Positions 22,820-33,869 are shown, numbered from the stretch's first letter. The stretch is DNA of 64,000 nucleotides from Paguma larvata (GCA_030068075.1 CM057839.1:48078960-48142959); one strand, 5' to 3'. The notes: generated by a model from the sequence alone, not told the origin. Program-made: numbers and translations.

Positions 22820-23018
22820 GGGCACCTAGCTGACCCAGTATGACTCTTGATTTTACGTCAGGTCATGATCTCAGTTCATGAGATCAAGCCCCACTTTGGA
22901 CTCTATGCTGACAGTACCGAGCTTGGTTGGGATTCTCTCTCTGCCTCTCCTTAACCTATGCTCTCTCTCTCTCTCTCAAAATAAATAAATGAACATTAAA
23001 CAAAAAAAAAAAAGAAAT
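22820..23018 (+). mobile_element. Feline SINE with TSD
   Basis: Diverged plus-strand copy ('ggggcacctagctgacccag') with a long A tail. The TSD (aaaaatgtctgctcag / aaaaatgactgttcag) at 22804-22819 and 23019-23034 shows insertion into the old L1. Confidence 0.9.
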
Positions 23019-23300
23019 AAAAATGACTGTTCAGATAATCTGTCCATTTTTGACTCAATAATTTTTTAATTGTTGGACTATATGAGTTCTTTACATATTT
23101 TGAATATTAACCCCTTTTTAGGCATATATGCAAATATATTCTTCCATTTAGTAAGTTGTCTTTTCATTTGGATGATGAATTCCTTCACTGTGCAGAAGTG
23201 TTTTAGTTTGATATAGTCCCATTTTTTTTTTTTTTTAATTTTGTTTCCCCTCTTTCGGAGTCGGATCCACAAACATATCAGTAAGACTAACAAGGATTTA

Positions 23301-23695
23301 ATTTCTTGTTCTCAAAATGTAAAAACATAATATAAAAGAAATAAGAAAACAAAACCTCTGTCTTTGTTCTGAGTTATTTAAATTAATGATCATTTGTGTT
23401 GAGACCATTATCTTTTCAGTTTTCACAATTATGACCTTTGTCCAGAGAAACGAACATTTAAAGATGAAAATTAATTGTTTTATAGTCAAGCAAACTCAAT
23501 GAATAATTGCTTACAGGAATGTACCAGTAATTTAAAAAAAACATTATTAATATTCAAGAAACTATATATCTTATTATAATTTAATGTTCAAATAGCATTT
23601 TGAGTTAATGTTTAGGTATTACCCGAAATTTTCCAGTGAAAACTGGGACATATGGTAAGCATAGCTATAAACAAGGTGAGATATTTTGCATAATT
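23301..23695. other. Unannotated AT-rich stretch
   Basis: Nothing recognised. Confidence 0.5.
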
Positions 23696-23699
23696 ATTG

Positions 23700-23860
23700 C
23701 AGCAACTTTATAAATATCTTATTATTATCTCCATTAGATAAATGAGAATATTAATCCCTAGAGATTAATGATTCATACAAAGTCTAAGTCGGTGTTGGAG
23801 CAGGAATTCTAATCAAGTACTAACTCCGAGGCTAGAGCCTGCAGTCTTCCAAATAATCTC
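23700..23860 (+). repeat. MIR-like ancient SINE
   Basis: 'ttattattatctccattaga', 'taaatgagaatattaatccc', 'gtgttggagcaggaattcta' and 'gaggctagagcctgcagtct' match the MIR 3' half in plus orientation. Confidence 0.65.
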
Positions 23861-23917
23861 ATGTCAATCTATAACTCATTCAAGATAACAGCTATATTTT
23901 TAAATATGGCAGTGATC

Positions 23918-24015
23918 GGGGCACTTGGGTGGCTCAGTTGGTTAAGTGTCTGACTCTTGGTTTCACTCAGGTCTGATCTCTCGGTTTGTGAGTTCGAGTC
24001 TCATGTCTGGCTCAA
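23918..24015 (+). mobile_element. 3'-truncated feline SINE
   Basis: Only the tRNA-related head is present ('ggggcacttgggtggctcag' to 'cgagtctcatgtctggctc') before it runs directly into A-rich sequence. The TC tract and central region are absent, so this is an internally deleted or early-terminated copy. Confidence 0.85.
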
Positions 24016-24165
24016 AAAAGAACATCAGAGGAAAATTACTGAAATAAAAGAAAGCATATAACAAAGAAAGACCACAAATATAATAATAGAAAACAAGACA
24101 AAATAAAAAAACAAATTATTAATACAGTCAATACACAAAAGTGTGGCTTTAAAAAAGTTAAAATA

Positions 24166-24388
24166 GGGGCGCCTGGGTGGCTCAGTTGGTTTAGCTTCCG
24201 AATTCAGCTCAAGTCATGATCTCACTGTTCCTGAGTTTGAGCCCTGCATGGGGCTCTGTTGTGACAGCTCAGAGTCTGGAGGTTGCTTTGGATTCTGTGT
24301 CTCCCTCTCTCTCTGCCCCTACCCCACTCACACTCTGTGTCTGTCTGTCTCTCTCTCTCAGATATAAATAAATATTAAAAAAAATTTA
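24166..24388 (+). mobile_element. Feline tRNA-Lys SINE
   Basis: Full-length copy from 'ggggcgcctgggtggctcag' to 'gatataaataaatattaaaa', with an expanded TC/TG tract before the tail. Confidence 0.93.
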
Positions 24389-25162
24389 AGCTACAATAAC
24401 AACCTGATTTCAAAAACTGCTGCTACAGGAGGAGAAAGTGGAGTGAGAGTTACTGGTAAGGAAGAGAAAAAAAAAAAAGAATAGTTTTCTAGACAAAGGT
24501 AAATTCCAAAATTTTCTGAAAAAGGAAAATATACACAAATTAAAATTTAAAAATTAATGCAGAGAAAATATAAGAAACATGTTAGAAATGTTGAACATGG
24601 TTAAAGAGTCCTGCATAACCTGGATTGGAGTCCCACAAAAGAAGCAGAGAAAGAACGGAAAAAAAGCAATGCTTGACAAGATACCAACAATTTCTTGTTT
24701 TAAGCTGTCTGTGGTTTCATTAAAATCTTCAAAGATATCAGAAGACAATTTGAAGTTCTATTTTCAAATTAGAGTAGCTAAGAGCTAAAGTGATCATTTT
24801 TTGTTGGCATGACTCAATTCTTCACCTGATATACTACAAGAAGTATGATCCTTGGTAAGATATGCTGTAGTGGTCACCACATCTGGTACACAAATTTTCC
24901 CTTTTGTATGCCCACAGGATTATTTCAGTTCTAAATTCTGAGTCAGAAAAATGTAACTCAATTACACAGACCAATCAAGAGAACGATAAAGCATGCTCTA
25001 GTTGGCATGGTATACACGATGTCACTCAGTAGCTATTTTCGACTGAGCATTGGTGTTTTTTGAGGAGATGAGGAAACTTTTGATTTTTTTAATTAAAAAA
25101 AAACAAAAAAATATTTTAGGAATGTAGGATTATAGAAGAAAAAACTTCAACAACTGCAGTAA
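24389..25162. other. Unannotated stretch
   Basis: No gene. Two opposite-strand ORFs of about 65 codons overlap at 24554-24788 and lack known domains. Confidence 0.5.
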
Positions 25163-25175
25163 TGGAGCATTTTTA

Positions 25176-25404
25176 TTTTATTATTATTATTTTTTTAAAT
25201 TTTTTTTGGCATTTATTTATTTTGAGAGAGAGACAGAGCATGCGCAGGGGAAGGGCAGAGAGAGAGAGAGAGATACAGAATCCGAAGCAGGCTCCAGGCT
25301 CTGAGCTGTCAGCACAGAGCCCGATTCGGGGCCTGAACCCATGAGTGAGATCATGACCTGAGCCGAAGTCAGACACTCAACCGACTGAGCCACCCAGGCG
25401 CCCC
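25176..25404 (-). mobile_element. Feline SINE with TSD
   Basis: Minus-strand full-length copy ending in the head complement 'tgagccacccaggcgcccc'. TSD tggagcattttta / tggagtattttta at 25163-25175 and 25405-25417. Confidence 0.93.
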
Positions 25405-25417
25405 TGGAGTATTTTTA

Positions 25418-26645
25418 AAATTAAAGAATTAACCACATGGTATGATTAGATAGAATTTGTGATGGATGAATGTGTGTTTCCGATATATTATTTAGTTTTT
25501 TGTTTGTTGCCAATAATTCATAATATAAAATTAAAAGAAGAAAAAAAATCGCCCAAAATATTCCCTAAAACAATGCCGGATCACAGGATTCCAATATAGG
25601 ATGAGATGTCATCACAATGTCAGCAAGGAACATAAACAATTATGGTCCTTTTAGGACTCTGACCGATAAGCTTCACTTCTGGCTCTTATAAAAAATAATA
25701 ATAATAACAATAATAATAAAAACATAAGGTCTGAAAAGTGTTTTGATTATTTTCTTAGAAAACTTATCTTTTTAAACAAACATAGTAGTGACTCAATATA
25801 TATAACTACCACTAGTTGCATTACTAAATGTTAGAGAAAAAGTAACCATTCCCTATTGTTAAATCACAACTATTCTTCTTTCAGTGGTAAAATATGTTGC
25901 TTAATATAATTCATTAAGTATGTTTATGAACTCTGTAGTCTGTATATCTACATATAATTAATGATCACTGTAGAAAAATATGAATGTGAATAAGCTAATG
26001 ACATAAAGTAATGTGACTATGTTCTCAACAGAGGAGATTACTATTTACGGTGATAAGAATACAATCATAATTATTCATTAACTTTTCATATATAACAAAA
26101 TTATAGGCATCACAAGTAAGGTATGTGTAACATAAATATGGTCTCTATACATCAATTTATTTCTTTTGCTTGAGAATATTTAGTAAAGATGTTTCCAGTG
26201 CAAGTAAATATTGGCACAAACTATCCTTTCTAATAGCCAAAAATATTCTTCTTACTTGATTTTTAATTGATTTAATATGTATTTGAACACTTTGGTTGAT
26301 GGTGATTTTCAATATTGCATTACATTTTCTAATGAACATTTGCAGACTTATACTTTAATGCACATATTATAAGTAATTAATTTAAAGTCATATTATAAGT
26401 TTCTTTTACATACTTTAAACAAAATTTTGCACCAAGTTACATTATAATGTCAAAATTCTTGTAACTTTAATTAAAAGTTCTAAATAACAGTTATTTCTGA
26501 TAGTAGTTTGCATTTAAAATATTTTCATCTAATTTGTAATCTATTGGAAGATCACTATAAAATTACTATATTCTACTGTTTAATAGGATTACTGTGACAA
26601 ATAAAACTTCTCTTAAAAATTAAGAGAATTAGGAGAAGGCACTTT
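25418..26645. other. Unannotated AT-rich stretch
   Basis: No gene or element recognised. A short AAT trinucleotide array lies at about 25693-25720. Confidence 0.5.
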
Positions 26646-26647
26646 AT

Positions 26648-26865
26648 GGGGTGCCTGGGTGGCTCAGTTGATTAAGCACCTGACATCAGCTCAGGTCATA
26701 GTCTCATGTTTGTGACTTAGAGCCCCGTGTCTAGCTCTGTGCTGACAGCTCAGAGACTAGATCCTGCTTTTGGATTCTGTGTCTCCCTCTCTTTCTGCCC
26801 CTCCCCTGCTCATGCTCTGTCTCTCTCTCTCTCTCAAGAATAAATAAAACATTAATTTTTTTTAA
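26648..26865 (+). mobile_element. Feline tRNA-Lys SINE
   Basis: 'ggggtgcctgggtggctcag' to 'aagaataaataaaacattaa'; full length, plus strand, moderately diverged. Confidence 0.92.
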
Positions 26866-26869
26866 ATTA

Positions 26870-27685
26870 CCATTTTATAACTATAGTTCTGTAGAATTAA
26901 ATTTTATTATATGTTTATTTACTTGATATGAAAGTGCTATTAGAAACATAAATATTGCCAGAAGCCTTGTGAGTCATCACATGAAAATTCATTGTTTTTA
27001 CTGACAAAACATCTCAAAACACTGCAAAATTAATGGCCCCAAGGAATAATACTCATAATTTTACTTTCATCCCAAAAAAAGCTTAAAGAATTAAAAGAAA
27101 AGAGAGCCATGATAGCTATCCTACATATTCAAATGCCCAGACAAATGTAACATCTTTAACATATATTGTAATATTATTATAAAATTATTATAAATTTGTA
27201 ATAATTATCACCACGCTTTTAATATTTTAAATTTGCATTAGATTCTATCATTAGATTCTATGTTAGGAAAATCTCAATTTTCTGAAGCTTAAAATATATC
27301 CATTAAATTCCCTATCACTTGCTTAATCTTCTTGAGTTTTGCAATTTCTACTTATAAAAGATAAAAACAATAATATCTAAACCATAAGTTATGATAAATA
27401 AAAATATAAAAAGTAATTAGCACAATATCTGATAGTCAAAGAATGTAAAACTATTATTACAGTTTTAAAGTCATTCACATTTTATAATGACTTAATTGCA
27501 TAAAGGATTTTTAAAGAAGTTTTCTTTATCCTACTAAGATAAAGTATTTAATCTAACATTGTACCAACCTTTGAATATGATAAATTGAGAATCTATGAGT
27601 AACTCATCTCCCTATTCCAATATTCACTGAAATAGAACAAAAATGTAAATATTATGTGGTTATGTATTCAAACAGACCCACAAAA
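26870..27685. other. Unannotated AT-rich stretch
   Basis: No gene. The end near 27400-27480 ('agtaattagcacaatatctg') could be the tail of an old MIR or L2, but too little remains. Confidence 0.45.
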
Positions 27686-27689
27686 ATTA

Positions 27690-27949
27690 AGAAACCATTA
27701 TGGCCGGAAGATGGGAGGGAAAGAGGGAGTGTAGGACTGGGGGATTAGAGAGACAGAGGGAAGTAGGTGACTTAGAACCTTATATTTCATCTTAAGGATT
27801 CTGCCTTCAATGGAAGTCATTGGGAGGCTTGAACAGGTGAATCATGAGATTTAATGTATGCCAATTTTAAAAACACTCCTGTTGCTATATGTAAAATGGA
27901 TTCTAGAAAGGCAAGAGCAGAGTGACCCAGCCATGAAATGATTGCATGC
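27690..27949 (+). repeat. Unassigned ancient repeat fragment
   Basis: 'ggattctgccttcaatggaa', 'gtcattgggaggcttgaaca', 'ggtgaatcatgagatttaat', 'aaaacactcctgttgctata' correspond in order to the element seen at 12.8-15.0 and 16.2-16.9 kb. It stops where the LTR-like element begins. Confidence 0.45.
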
Positions 27950-28619
27950 TGTGTCAAATAAAAAACACATCTGGGTTTAGATAAGGAGAGACTTTATTCA
28001 AAAGGACTATACTATGATATCTGCAAGTGCCGCAAACATCAGGCAGAAAAGGGATTTTATTTTACAGGGAAGAGTAAACATGGCTAAAGAGAACTCTGTG
28101 TGAGGAAACAGGATGGGGTATGGGGAAATGGGATGAAAGGGTGGAGGTGGTGTGACTGGACAGTAAATCACGAAATGGTTTACCCTAAGGCCAGTCTATT
28201 CCCTAGAAAGGCTAACAAGGAGGAGTTGTTGCTAATGGGTTGTGAGGACATCTAGTAAGGCTCAGCTGAGTATGGGTCAAAGTTTAGGAATCTGGGGAAA
28301 AAAAGGAGCTTATTAACTCAAGTCTGATCTTTTCAATAATGGGCATTTTATTCCAATTGATTAGTGAGGACAAACAGTTCAGCCAATAATCAGTTACGAG
28401 GCAAAGAAGAGGAATTCGAAGGATTTGTGTCTGGTCTTGTCATAGGTGAAAAAAAGGCATCCATGAGTCCTATATGTCATATGGGTAAGGATGCTTCACA
28501 GAAAACAAAGAGGTGAGATGATTTCTTTACCTTCCCTGATTCCCAGGGTCATAGAGCTTCAGTAAAGTATAAATCATTAGTTGACAAGGTGAAAATGGCA
28601 GAGTTTAATTAATCTTACA
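27950..28619 (-). mobile_element. Probable solo LTR (ERV1-like), minus strand
   Basis: Read on the minus strand this has an LTR layout. It begins TG ('tgtaagattaattaaactct') and contains a pyrimidine-rich region with 'ccaccctttcatcccatttc' and 'ccccataccccatcctgttt'. A polyadenylation signal follows in 'ttttgaataaagtctctcct' (complement at about 27985-28005), and it ends 'tttgacaca', giving TG...CA termini. The length of about 670 bp fits a U3-R-U5 unit. No gag, pol or env sequence adjoins it, so it is probably a solo LTR. I found no convincing short target duplication, so the outer limits are provisional. Confidence 0.55.
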
Positions 28620-28635
28620 TTTTAAAAATACTTTT

Positions 28636-28830
28636 GGGGGCACTTGGGTAGCTCAGTTAGTTAAGTGTCTCACTTCAGCTCAGGTCGTGATCTCACAGTT
28701 CATGAGTTCAAGCCCCGCATCAGGCTCTCTGCTGTCAGCACAGAGCCTACTTCAGATCGTTTGTCAGCCTCCTCTCACTGCCTCTCCCTCGCTCATGCTT
28801 TCTCTCTCTCTCAAAAATAAATAAACATTA
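28636..28830 (+). mobile_element. Feline SINE with TSD
   Basis: 'gggggcacttgggtagctca' to 'aaaaataaataaacatta', with a small deletion in the middle. TSD aaaaatactttt / aaaaatacttat at 28624-28635 and 28831-28842. Confidence 0.92.
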
Positions 28831-28854
28831 AAAAATACTTATTAAGAATGTATA

Positions 28855-29385
28855 ATGTTTCAACAACTAATCTAGGCACTGGTTTTATAAGATTTAGCAA
28901 AATAGAGAAATCCACTTCCCTTACGAAGCTTTCATTCTATAGGAGACTGAGGAAGATTGTTTTAGGCAATGGCAACAGTAAATAACAATGGCTCTGAAGC
29001 AGTAGTGTACACAACTTTGATGCAGTGGAATACAGTGAGTGAAAGAGAGAATGGTGGATGTATTCAAAATACAGATTATTTAAGATCTTGTATATTTTGG
29101 TAAATACTTTATTATAAATGAGATAGAATTGGAGGAAATTAAGCAGAAGACTGACATAGACTGACTTGTTTTACAAAAAAAAAAATACTGTGGCTGCTGT
29201 TGGAAAGAAGACAAATAAACAGAAAAACAAGTTAGGAAGTCTGTGTATTAGTGCAGAAAACATGATGGTAGCTTGTACTACAAAGGTAGCAGTAATTATA
29301 AAGAAAAGTGGTAAGAAACCATTCATCTTAAGCTCTGACCCACAGTTCATTCATGGTGCTAAAATGACGGTAATGTGAAGAGTGA
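28855..29385 (+). repeat. Unassigned ancient repeat, near complete
   Basis: Contains 'aatctaggcactggttttat', 'cttacgaagctttcattcta', 'aggagactgaggaaga', then 'actgtggctgctgttggaaa' and 'tagcagtaattataaag'. This is the longest uninterrupted copy here of the ancient repeat also found at 12.8 and 16.2 kb. The 70-codon ORF at 29166-29378 lies within it and is not a gene. Confidence 0.42.
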
Positions 29386-29490
29386 AAAAAGACTAAAATC
29401 AATCATTCTTAGATTTAATATTTTAACTCCTGGATGGATATAAAACCCAGTATGGATAGTGATGGGGTGAAAATTTAGAGTTCTGTTTTG

Positions 29491-29722
29491 TTGTTGTTTT
29501 TTTTTTTATTTTTTTTTTAGCGTTTTTAATTTTTATTTTTGAGACACAGAGACAGAGCGTGAGCAAGGGAAGGGCAGAGAGAGAGGGAGACAAAGAATCT
29601 GAAGCAGGCTCCAGGCTCAGCCGTCAGCACAGAGCCCGATGCGGGGCTCGAACTCACAGACCGTGAGATCATGACCTGAGCTGAAGTCAGCTGCTTAACC
29701 GACTGAGCCACCCAGACGCCCC
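29491..29722 (-). mobile_element. Young feline SINE with perfect TSD
   Basis: Minus-strand copy ending 'gactgagccacccagacgccc'-type head complement. A perfect 15-bp TSD (tagagttctgttttg) at 29476-29490 and 29723-29737 and low divergence mark it as one of the youngest insertions here. Confidence 0.94.
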
Positions 29723-29737
29723 TAGAGTTCTGTTTTG

Positions 29738-30480
29738 AGCATATTATGCTCGAGAATTTCAGATGGCTATTATACTGGCAAGAGAAAAGTCATCCAAAGT
29801 ATACTTGCTTTTCAAATGATGAGTTTCTGTTGCTTACCATGAAGGTACTTAATAGATATAATATTCCACTCTGGTACTTAGTTAAATTTCTAGGAAAAAG
29901 TTCCAATTTTGGATTCATTGGCATAGAGGTGATATCTATATCTAAGCGACTGAAGGAGGTCTCCCTCCTTTAGGGAAAAGTCATAGGTTTAAGCTCAATG
30001 TTTAGCTGATTTAGAAAAAAAATGATGAAATAATTAAGATTATGCTATATGATGATAATGACAATAATAATAATAATAATATTAGAAATAATATCTATAA
30101 GGCAGCAGAACAGAGTTCTCTGTCCCCTTCTCCTCTTTATCTCCCTAACTCAGATGATCACACCTACATCAAAATCATACAGTGAAAAGTAAGCAAAATT
30201 ATCAGAACAAGTGTTTCTTTTTCTTATACATTTTTCACTATGCAACATCTGAAGGAAACATGGCAGGAATCCTCAGTTGTGAGGCTGTTATAATAGGAGG
30301 ACAGTCAGAGGAAGGTTGGACCAATAGGTGACCCGAGGTAAAAAGTTGTATGTGTGTATGCACGCACATTATTTGGTACCATTTTCTAGACTATTTATCT
30401 GTTTTTTTTTTTTTTACTAAGAATTTACAATATATGCATGCCCTTCTAAAAATGTCAGTGTATAATATGAGTAATATAAT
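29738..30480. other. Unannotated stretch
   Basis: No gene. An AAT trinucleotide array lies at about 30055-30082. Confidence 0.5.
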
Positions 30481-30489
30481 AATACCAAC

Positions 30490-30665
30490 AATAATAATAA
30501 TAACAGCTAACATTTATTGAGTCCTGAATGATGGTGAGCTTCTAGCTAAAAGCTTTAAATAAATCAGCATATTTAATCTTCATAAAATATTTAGTTACAC
30601 TTATTTTTTCCATTTTCAGTTACAGAAAGTGAGATAATAAGTGACAGAGACCAATTTGATTCCAT
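30490..30665 (+). repeat. MIR-like ancient SINE
   Basis: 'aacagctaacatttattgag' is close to the start of the MIR core, followed by 'tttaatcttcataaaatatt' and 'ccattttcagttacagaaag'. Plus orientation. Confidence 0.75.
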
Positions 30666-30837
30666 AATTTTGTTCCCTGCTTTCATTATCTGTCAAAATG
30701 ATGTGGAAAACAGTACTGTTCTTAAGTGCAGTAAAATTACAAGGCAGGAAAACAGAAAAGCAAAACCCTACATTTATTGCAGTTAAGTTTACACCAGAAG
30801 CTTTGGTTGATTCTAATGATAATGTTGACTCCATACT

Positions 30838-31045
30838 TTAACTGAGTGCTTACTATGAGGCAAGAAGCTTTACAAGCATTGACTCCTTTAATCCTCATAA
30901 TTACTTCATCTAGAAAATTAGGCCTTGAAAAGATAACACATTACCCAAGATTATGCAATTTGTGAATGACAGGCTGGAGGAAGTAAAATCCAGACTTTAG
31001 TTTGGGTGCCTGTATCCTTATCCACTACCTCATATGGCCTAAGTA
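30838..31045 (+). repeat. MIR-like ancient SINE
   Basis: 'taactgagtgcttactatga', 'tttaatcctcataattactt', 'acattacccaagattatgca' follow the MIR consensus. This is a second copy within 350 bp of another MIR in the same orientation. Confidence 0.75.
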
Positions 31046-31061
31046 AATATACAAATATTTT

Positions 31062-31140
31062 TTATAGGTAACAGAGGCGAAGTACAGAGATCCTAAGCAA
31101 CTTGATGAAGATCACACAGTGGTCTAATGTACTAGTGTCC
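31062..31140 (+). repeat. MIR-like fragment
   Basis: 'aggtaacagaggcgaagtac', 'cctaagcaacttgatgaaga', 'tcacacagtgg' repeats the central part of MIR a third time, directly downstream of the previous copy. Confidence 0.6.
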
Positions 31141-31803
31141 AATGTCTGACAGGCATTAAGTCTCCAGATGCAGGAGTGCACTAAATACCACCAGTACTCT
31201 CATTGACTCTCCCATCTTCGTAGATAAGCACCATAAGACAGATGTGTCTTACACCCTATTGGTTAAACCAGAAATACTAAAATGTATGGAAAATCAGTTT
31301 TATAATGGAAAGCTTCTCACTAAAATATTGAGCTTCCTAGCACAGACTTTTGGCAAGAATAGAAGTTGAAATATAAAATAGCAATTATATCAGCTCCTGT
31401 GTTTTCCATTTGGGATCCTCTGTCTCTAATTAAAATCTACATTTTTTCAAAATGCCTTGAATTATTTTACATTTGACAAAATCATTTATGATGTTTATGA
31501 TATTTTTAACCTAGATACTGTGAAAGAGGAGAAGAGATAAGAAAGTACATGTCATCAGATATCACATCGTATGTTGGTTATCCATTAACTAAGACAACAG
31601 GCAAACTCAATCCTGCTTCCGATATTTGTTTATTTTATTTAACCTGACTTGTTTTCTGGGATCAATAATTAAGTTATGTGTTATTAAATTTAAAAATTCA
31701 TTATTTTATACTCTAGATGTTGGGTAGAGGATGATTTGAGTGATGGATCATTTGACTTACGCTTTGTCACTCGAATATTGGTATTTGTTAGGTAGAAATA
31801 AGC
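31141..31803. other. Unannotated stretch
   Basis: No gene or named element. Confidence 0.5.
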
Positions 31804-31814
31804 AATCAATTCTG

Positions 31815-32017
31815 GCATCCCTGGCTGGTTCAGTCAGTTGAGCGTTCCACTTCGACTCAGGTCACGATGTCATGGTGTGTGAGTTCAAGACTTGCATTGG
31901 GTGCTGCGTTCCGAGTTCAGAGTGTAGAGCCTGCTTCGGATTCCTCTCTTTCTTCCTCTCTCTCTGCCCCTCCCCCAATCACGCTCTCTCCTTTTCAAAA
32001 TAAATAAACTTAAAAAA
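31815..32017 (+). mobile_element. Diverged feline SINE with TSD
   Basis: 'catccctggctggttcagtc' to 'caaaataaataaacttaaaa'. The head lacks the usual 'ggggcgcc'. Imperfect TSD aatcaattct / aatcagttct at 31804-31813 and 32018-32027. Confidence 0.88.
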
Positions 32018-32742
32018 AATCAGTTCTAAAAATAAGCTGTGCTTAAATCGTTTTATTTTCTAGGGTAATCTCCTTTAATCAGAGTTATGCTGCTAAACTG
32101 AGCCCTTTTCTAGCACACTGTGATATGTAATGCCCACCTACAATTGCTGATTAAATAATAATATTTGAGGTCAGTAAAGTATTATAACAAAAAAAAAAAA
32201 AAACTAATTTGTTGCCCTTTGCCAGTAAGTGGCTAGAATTCAACTTTTAATTTAGGAGTTTGTCCATACATACATAAAGCATTTATTTGTGTCTTCTTAA
32301 TATTTTATTTCTCCTAATTATACATAGCATATTAAAGGCAGCTATTACTCAGAGACAGTACCCACTGACTAGAATGTAACCATTCTGTTTCCTAACACTT
32401 CCCTAAAAATCAGTGTACTATAAATTAGCAACATATATATGTCTTTCTACTGGTAAGAGTCTATTTTTTGGTTAGGATTTTACATGTTAGATGGGCAAAC
32501 GTTATGCTATTTTACATGTCATGAAGTAGTAGCATTTTGTTAAATGAGGTTAATAGATCACAATTGTTTTCAATTTTATTAATGTGAAATCTTCTAAGGT
32601 GTACCATTCTGGAATAGCATCAATTACAAACAAGTTCCATTAATAAAAGGAAGACTATGATTGTATTTGGGAGTATCATATTAATTATGATACATACTGA
32701 ATGAAGAGTCATAAAGATTCTGCTGAAACTCTATTTATGTCT

Positions 32743-32753
32743 TTGTGTGTGTA

Positions 32754-32818
<65 letters not shown>

Positions 32819-32820
32819 GA
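32743..32820. repeat. Compound (TG)n(GA)n(CAGA)n microsatellite
   Basis: Three consecutive arrays in one block: TG units, then GA units, then ACAG units. A 68-codon ORF that spans it is a by-product of the repeat. Confidence 0.95.
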
Positions 32821-33130
32821 GGGAACATTTCCGTGTGTATATGTGAACCACCCTTGTTGCTGGGTTCCTATATTCTTCTGAAAAAAAAAAAAAATGGTGT
32901 GCCTTAAATTTACCTAATTCAAGTCAAGCGGACCAAGTCGCTCCAGTCCATATAGCATTTTCCCAGGCACTGTACAGCATCTGTAGAACCCTTGTTTCTT
33001 GAACTTCTCATTTAGTTCGAAAGCCAGAAACTCAATGGAGGGAATTGGGAATGAGTATTTGTACAGGTTAAATACTATAAACATTATGATGATTCGGTGG
33101 CAAATCACAAAAAACAAGGCTCCTCATAGG

Positions 33131-33174
33131 AAAACAAACAAACAAATAAATAAATAAATAAATAAATAAATAAA
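33131..33174. repeat. (AAAC)n(AAAT)n microsatellite
   Basis: Tetranucleotide array with no SINE or L1 body directly upstream. Confidence 0.93.
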
Positions 33175-33618
33175 AGCAAAAGGAAACACCCACAATGCAT
33201 GCATTGCATCATGTAAATGAAGAGTCCATGGGTAGGACTTTCTTCAGGCATGGTTGAATCTCAGAACTCAATGATATCATTAGAACTTCATGTATGTCCC
33301 TTCTCAGCTTTTTCTTTCTAAGGTCACATCAAGTAGCACTATCTCCAGGCCCTAAAATCACTCAGTCTTCATATGCAGAACAAAATAACCAGAATCATTT
33401 TTTCCAACAGTCTGGGAAAGTTTGTATTGTGTCCCCTTATGTCTTCTGATGTCCCCTCACCAAATCACTGTGGCCAGGGAAATGAAATACTTTGACTTAT
33501 TAAGACTGACACATACATTCATCCCTGAGACAAAACAAAACAAAGTCATGATGTTGTTTATGCTCCAATTAAATAATTTTCAAGGAGTGATTTTTAAAGA
33601 CATAGAAATCATATCTTC

Positions 33619-33832
33619 GGGGCGCCTGGGTGGCTCAGTCGGTTGAGCGTCTGACTTCAGCTCAGGTCATGATCTCGCAGTCCATGAGTTCGAGCCGCGT
33701 CGGGCTCTGTGCTGACAGCTCAAAGCCTGGACCCTACTTCTGATTCTGTGTCTTCCTCTCTCTCTGCCCCTCCCCCACTCATGCTCTGTCTCTCTCTGTC
33801 TCAAAAATAAATAAAACATTAAAAAAAAAAAA
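33619..33832 (+). mobile_element. Young feline SINE with perfect TSD
   Basis: Closest to the consensus of all copies here: 'ggggcgcctgggtggctcag', 'gtctgacttcagctcaggtc', a pure A tail, and a perfect 15-bp TSD (agaaatcatatcttc) at 33604-33618 and 33833-33847. The tRNA-related head retains A-box-like and B-box-like ('gagttcgagcc') sequences for RNA polymerase III. Confidence 0.95.
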
Positions 33833-33869
33833 AGAAATCATATCTTCTAATCAATTGAGTACAACTAAA

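Larger units (their letters stand above)
22265..23300 (-). mobile_element. Old L1 fragment, SINE-interrupted
   Basis: Antisense L1 motifs run in order: 'aagatttcattctttttcta', 'cgatggacacttagttgttt', 'gctgcaataaacataggggt', 'tgtctttttgacaatagcca', and after the SINE 'tgtgcagaagtgttttagtt' and 'tcggatccacaaacatatca'. This is ORF2 and 3' sequence in minus orientation. It lacks the extreme 3' UTR and poly(A), so both ends are truncated or lost. Many substitutions show that it is old. A SINE at 22820-23018 interrupts it. Confidence 0.85.
32030..33600. other. Unannotated stretch with microsatellites
   Basis: No gene. Contains a compound (TG)n(AG)n(ACAG)n array at 32743-32820 and an (AAAC)n(AAAT)n array at 33131-33174. 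Confidence 0.55.

Noticed and set aside
28141..28300. GC-richer G-tract region considered as a promoter or CpG island.
   Set aside because: CpG dinucleotides are rare, and the segment fits the pyrimidine-rich part of the minus-strand LTR.
33619..33700. tRNA-like A-box and B-box sequences that could suggest a tRNA gene.
   Set aside because: They are part of the SINE head. The cloverleaf is not maintained and the sequence continues into the SINE body, so this is not a tRNA gene.
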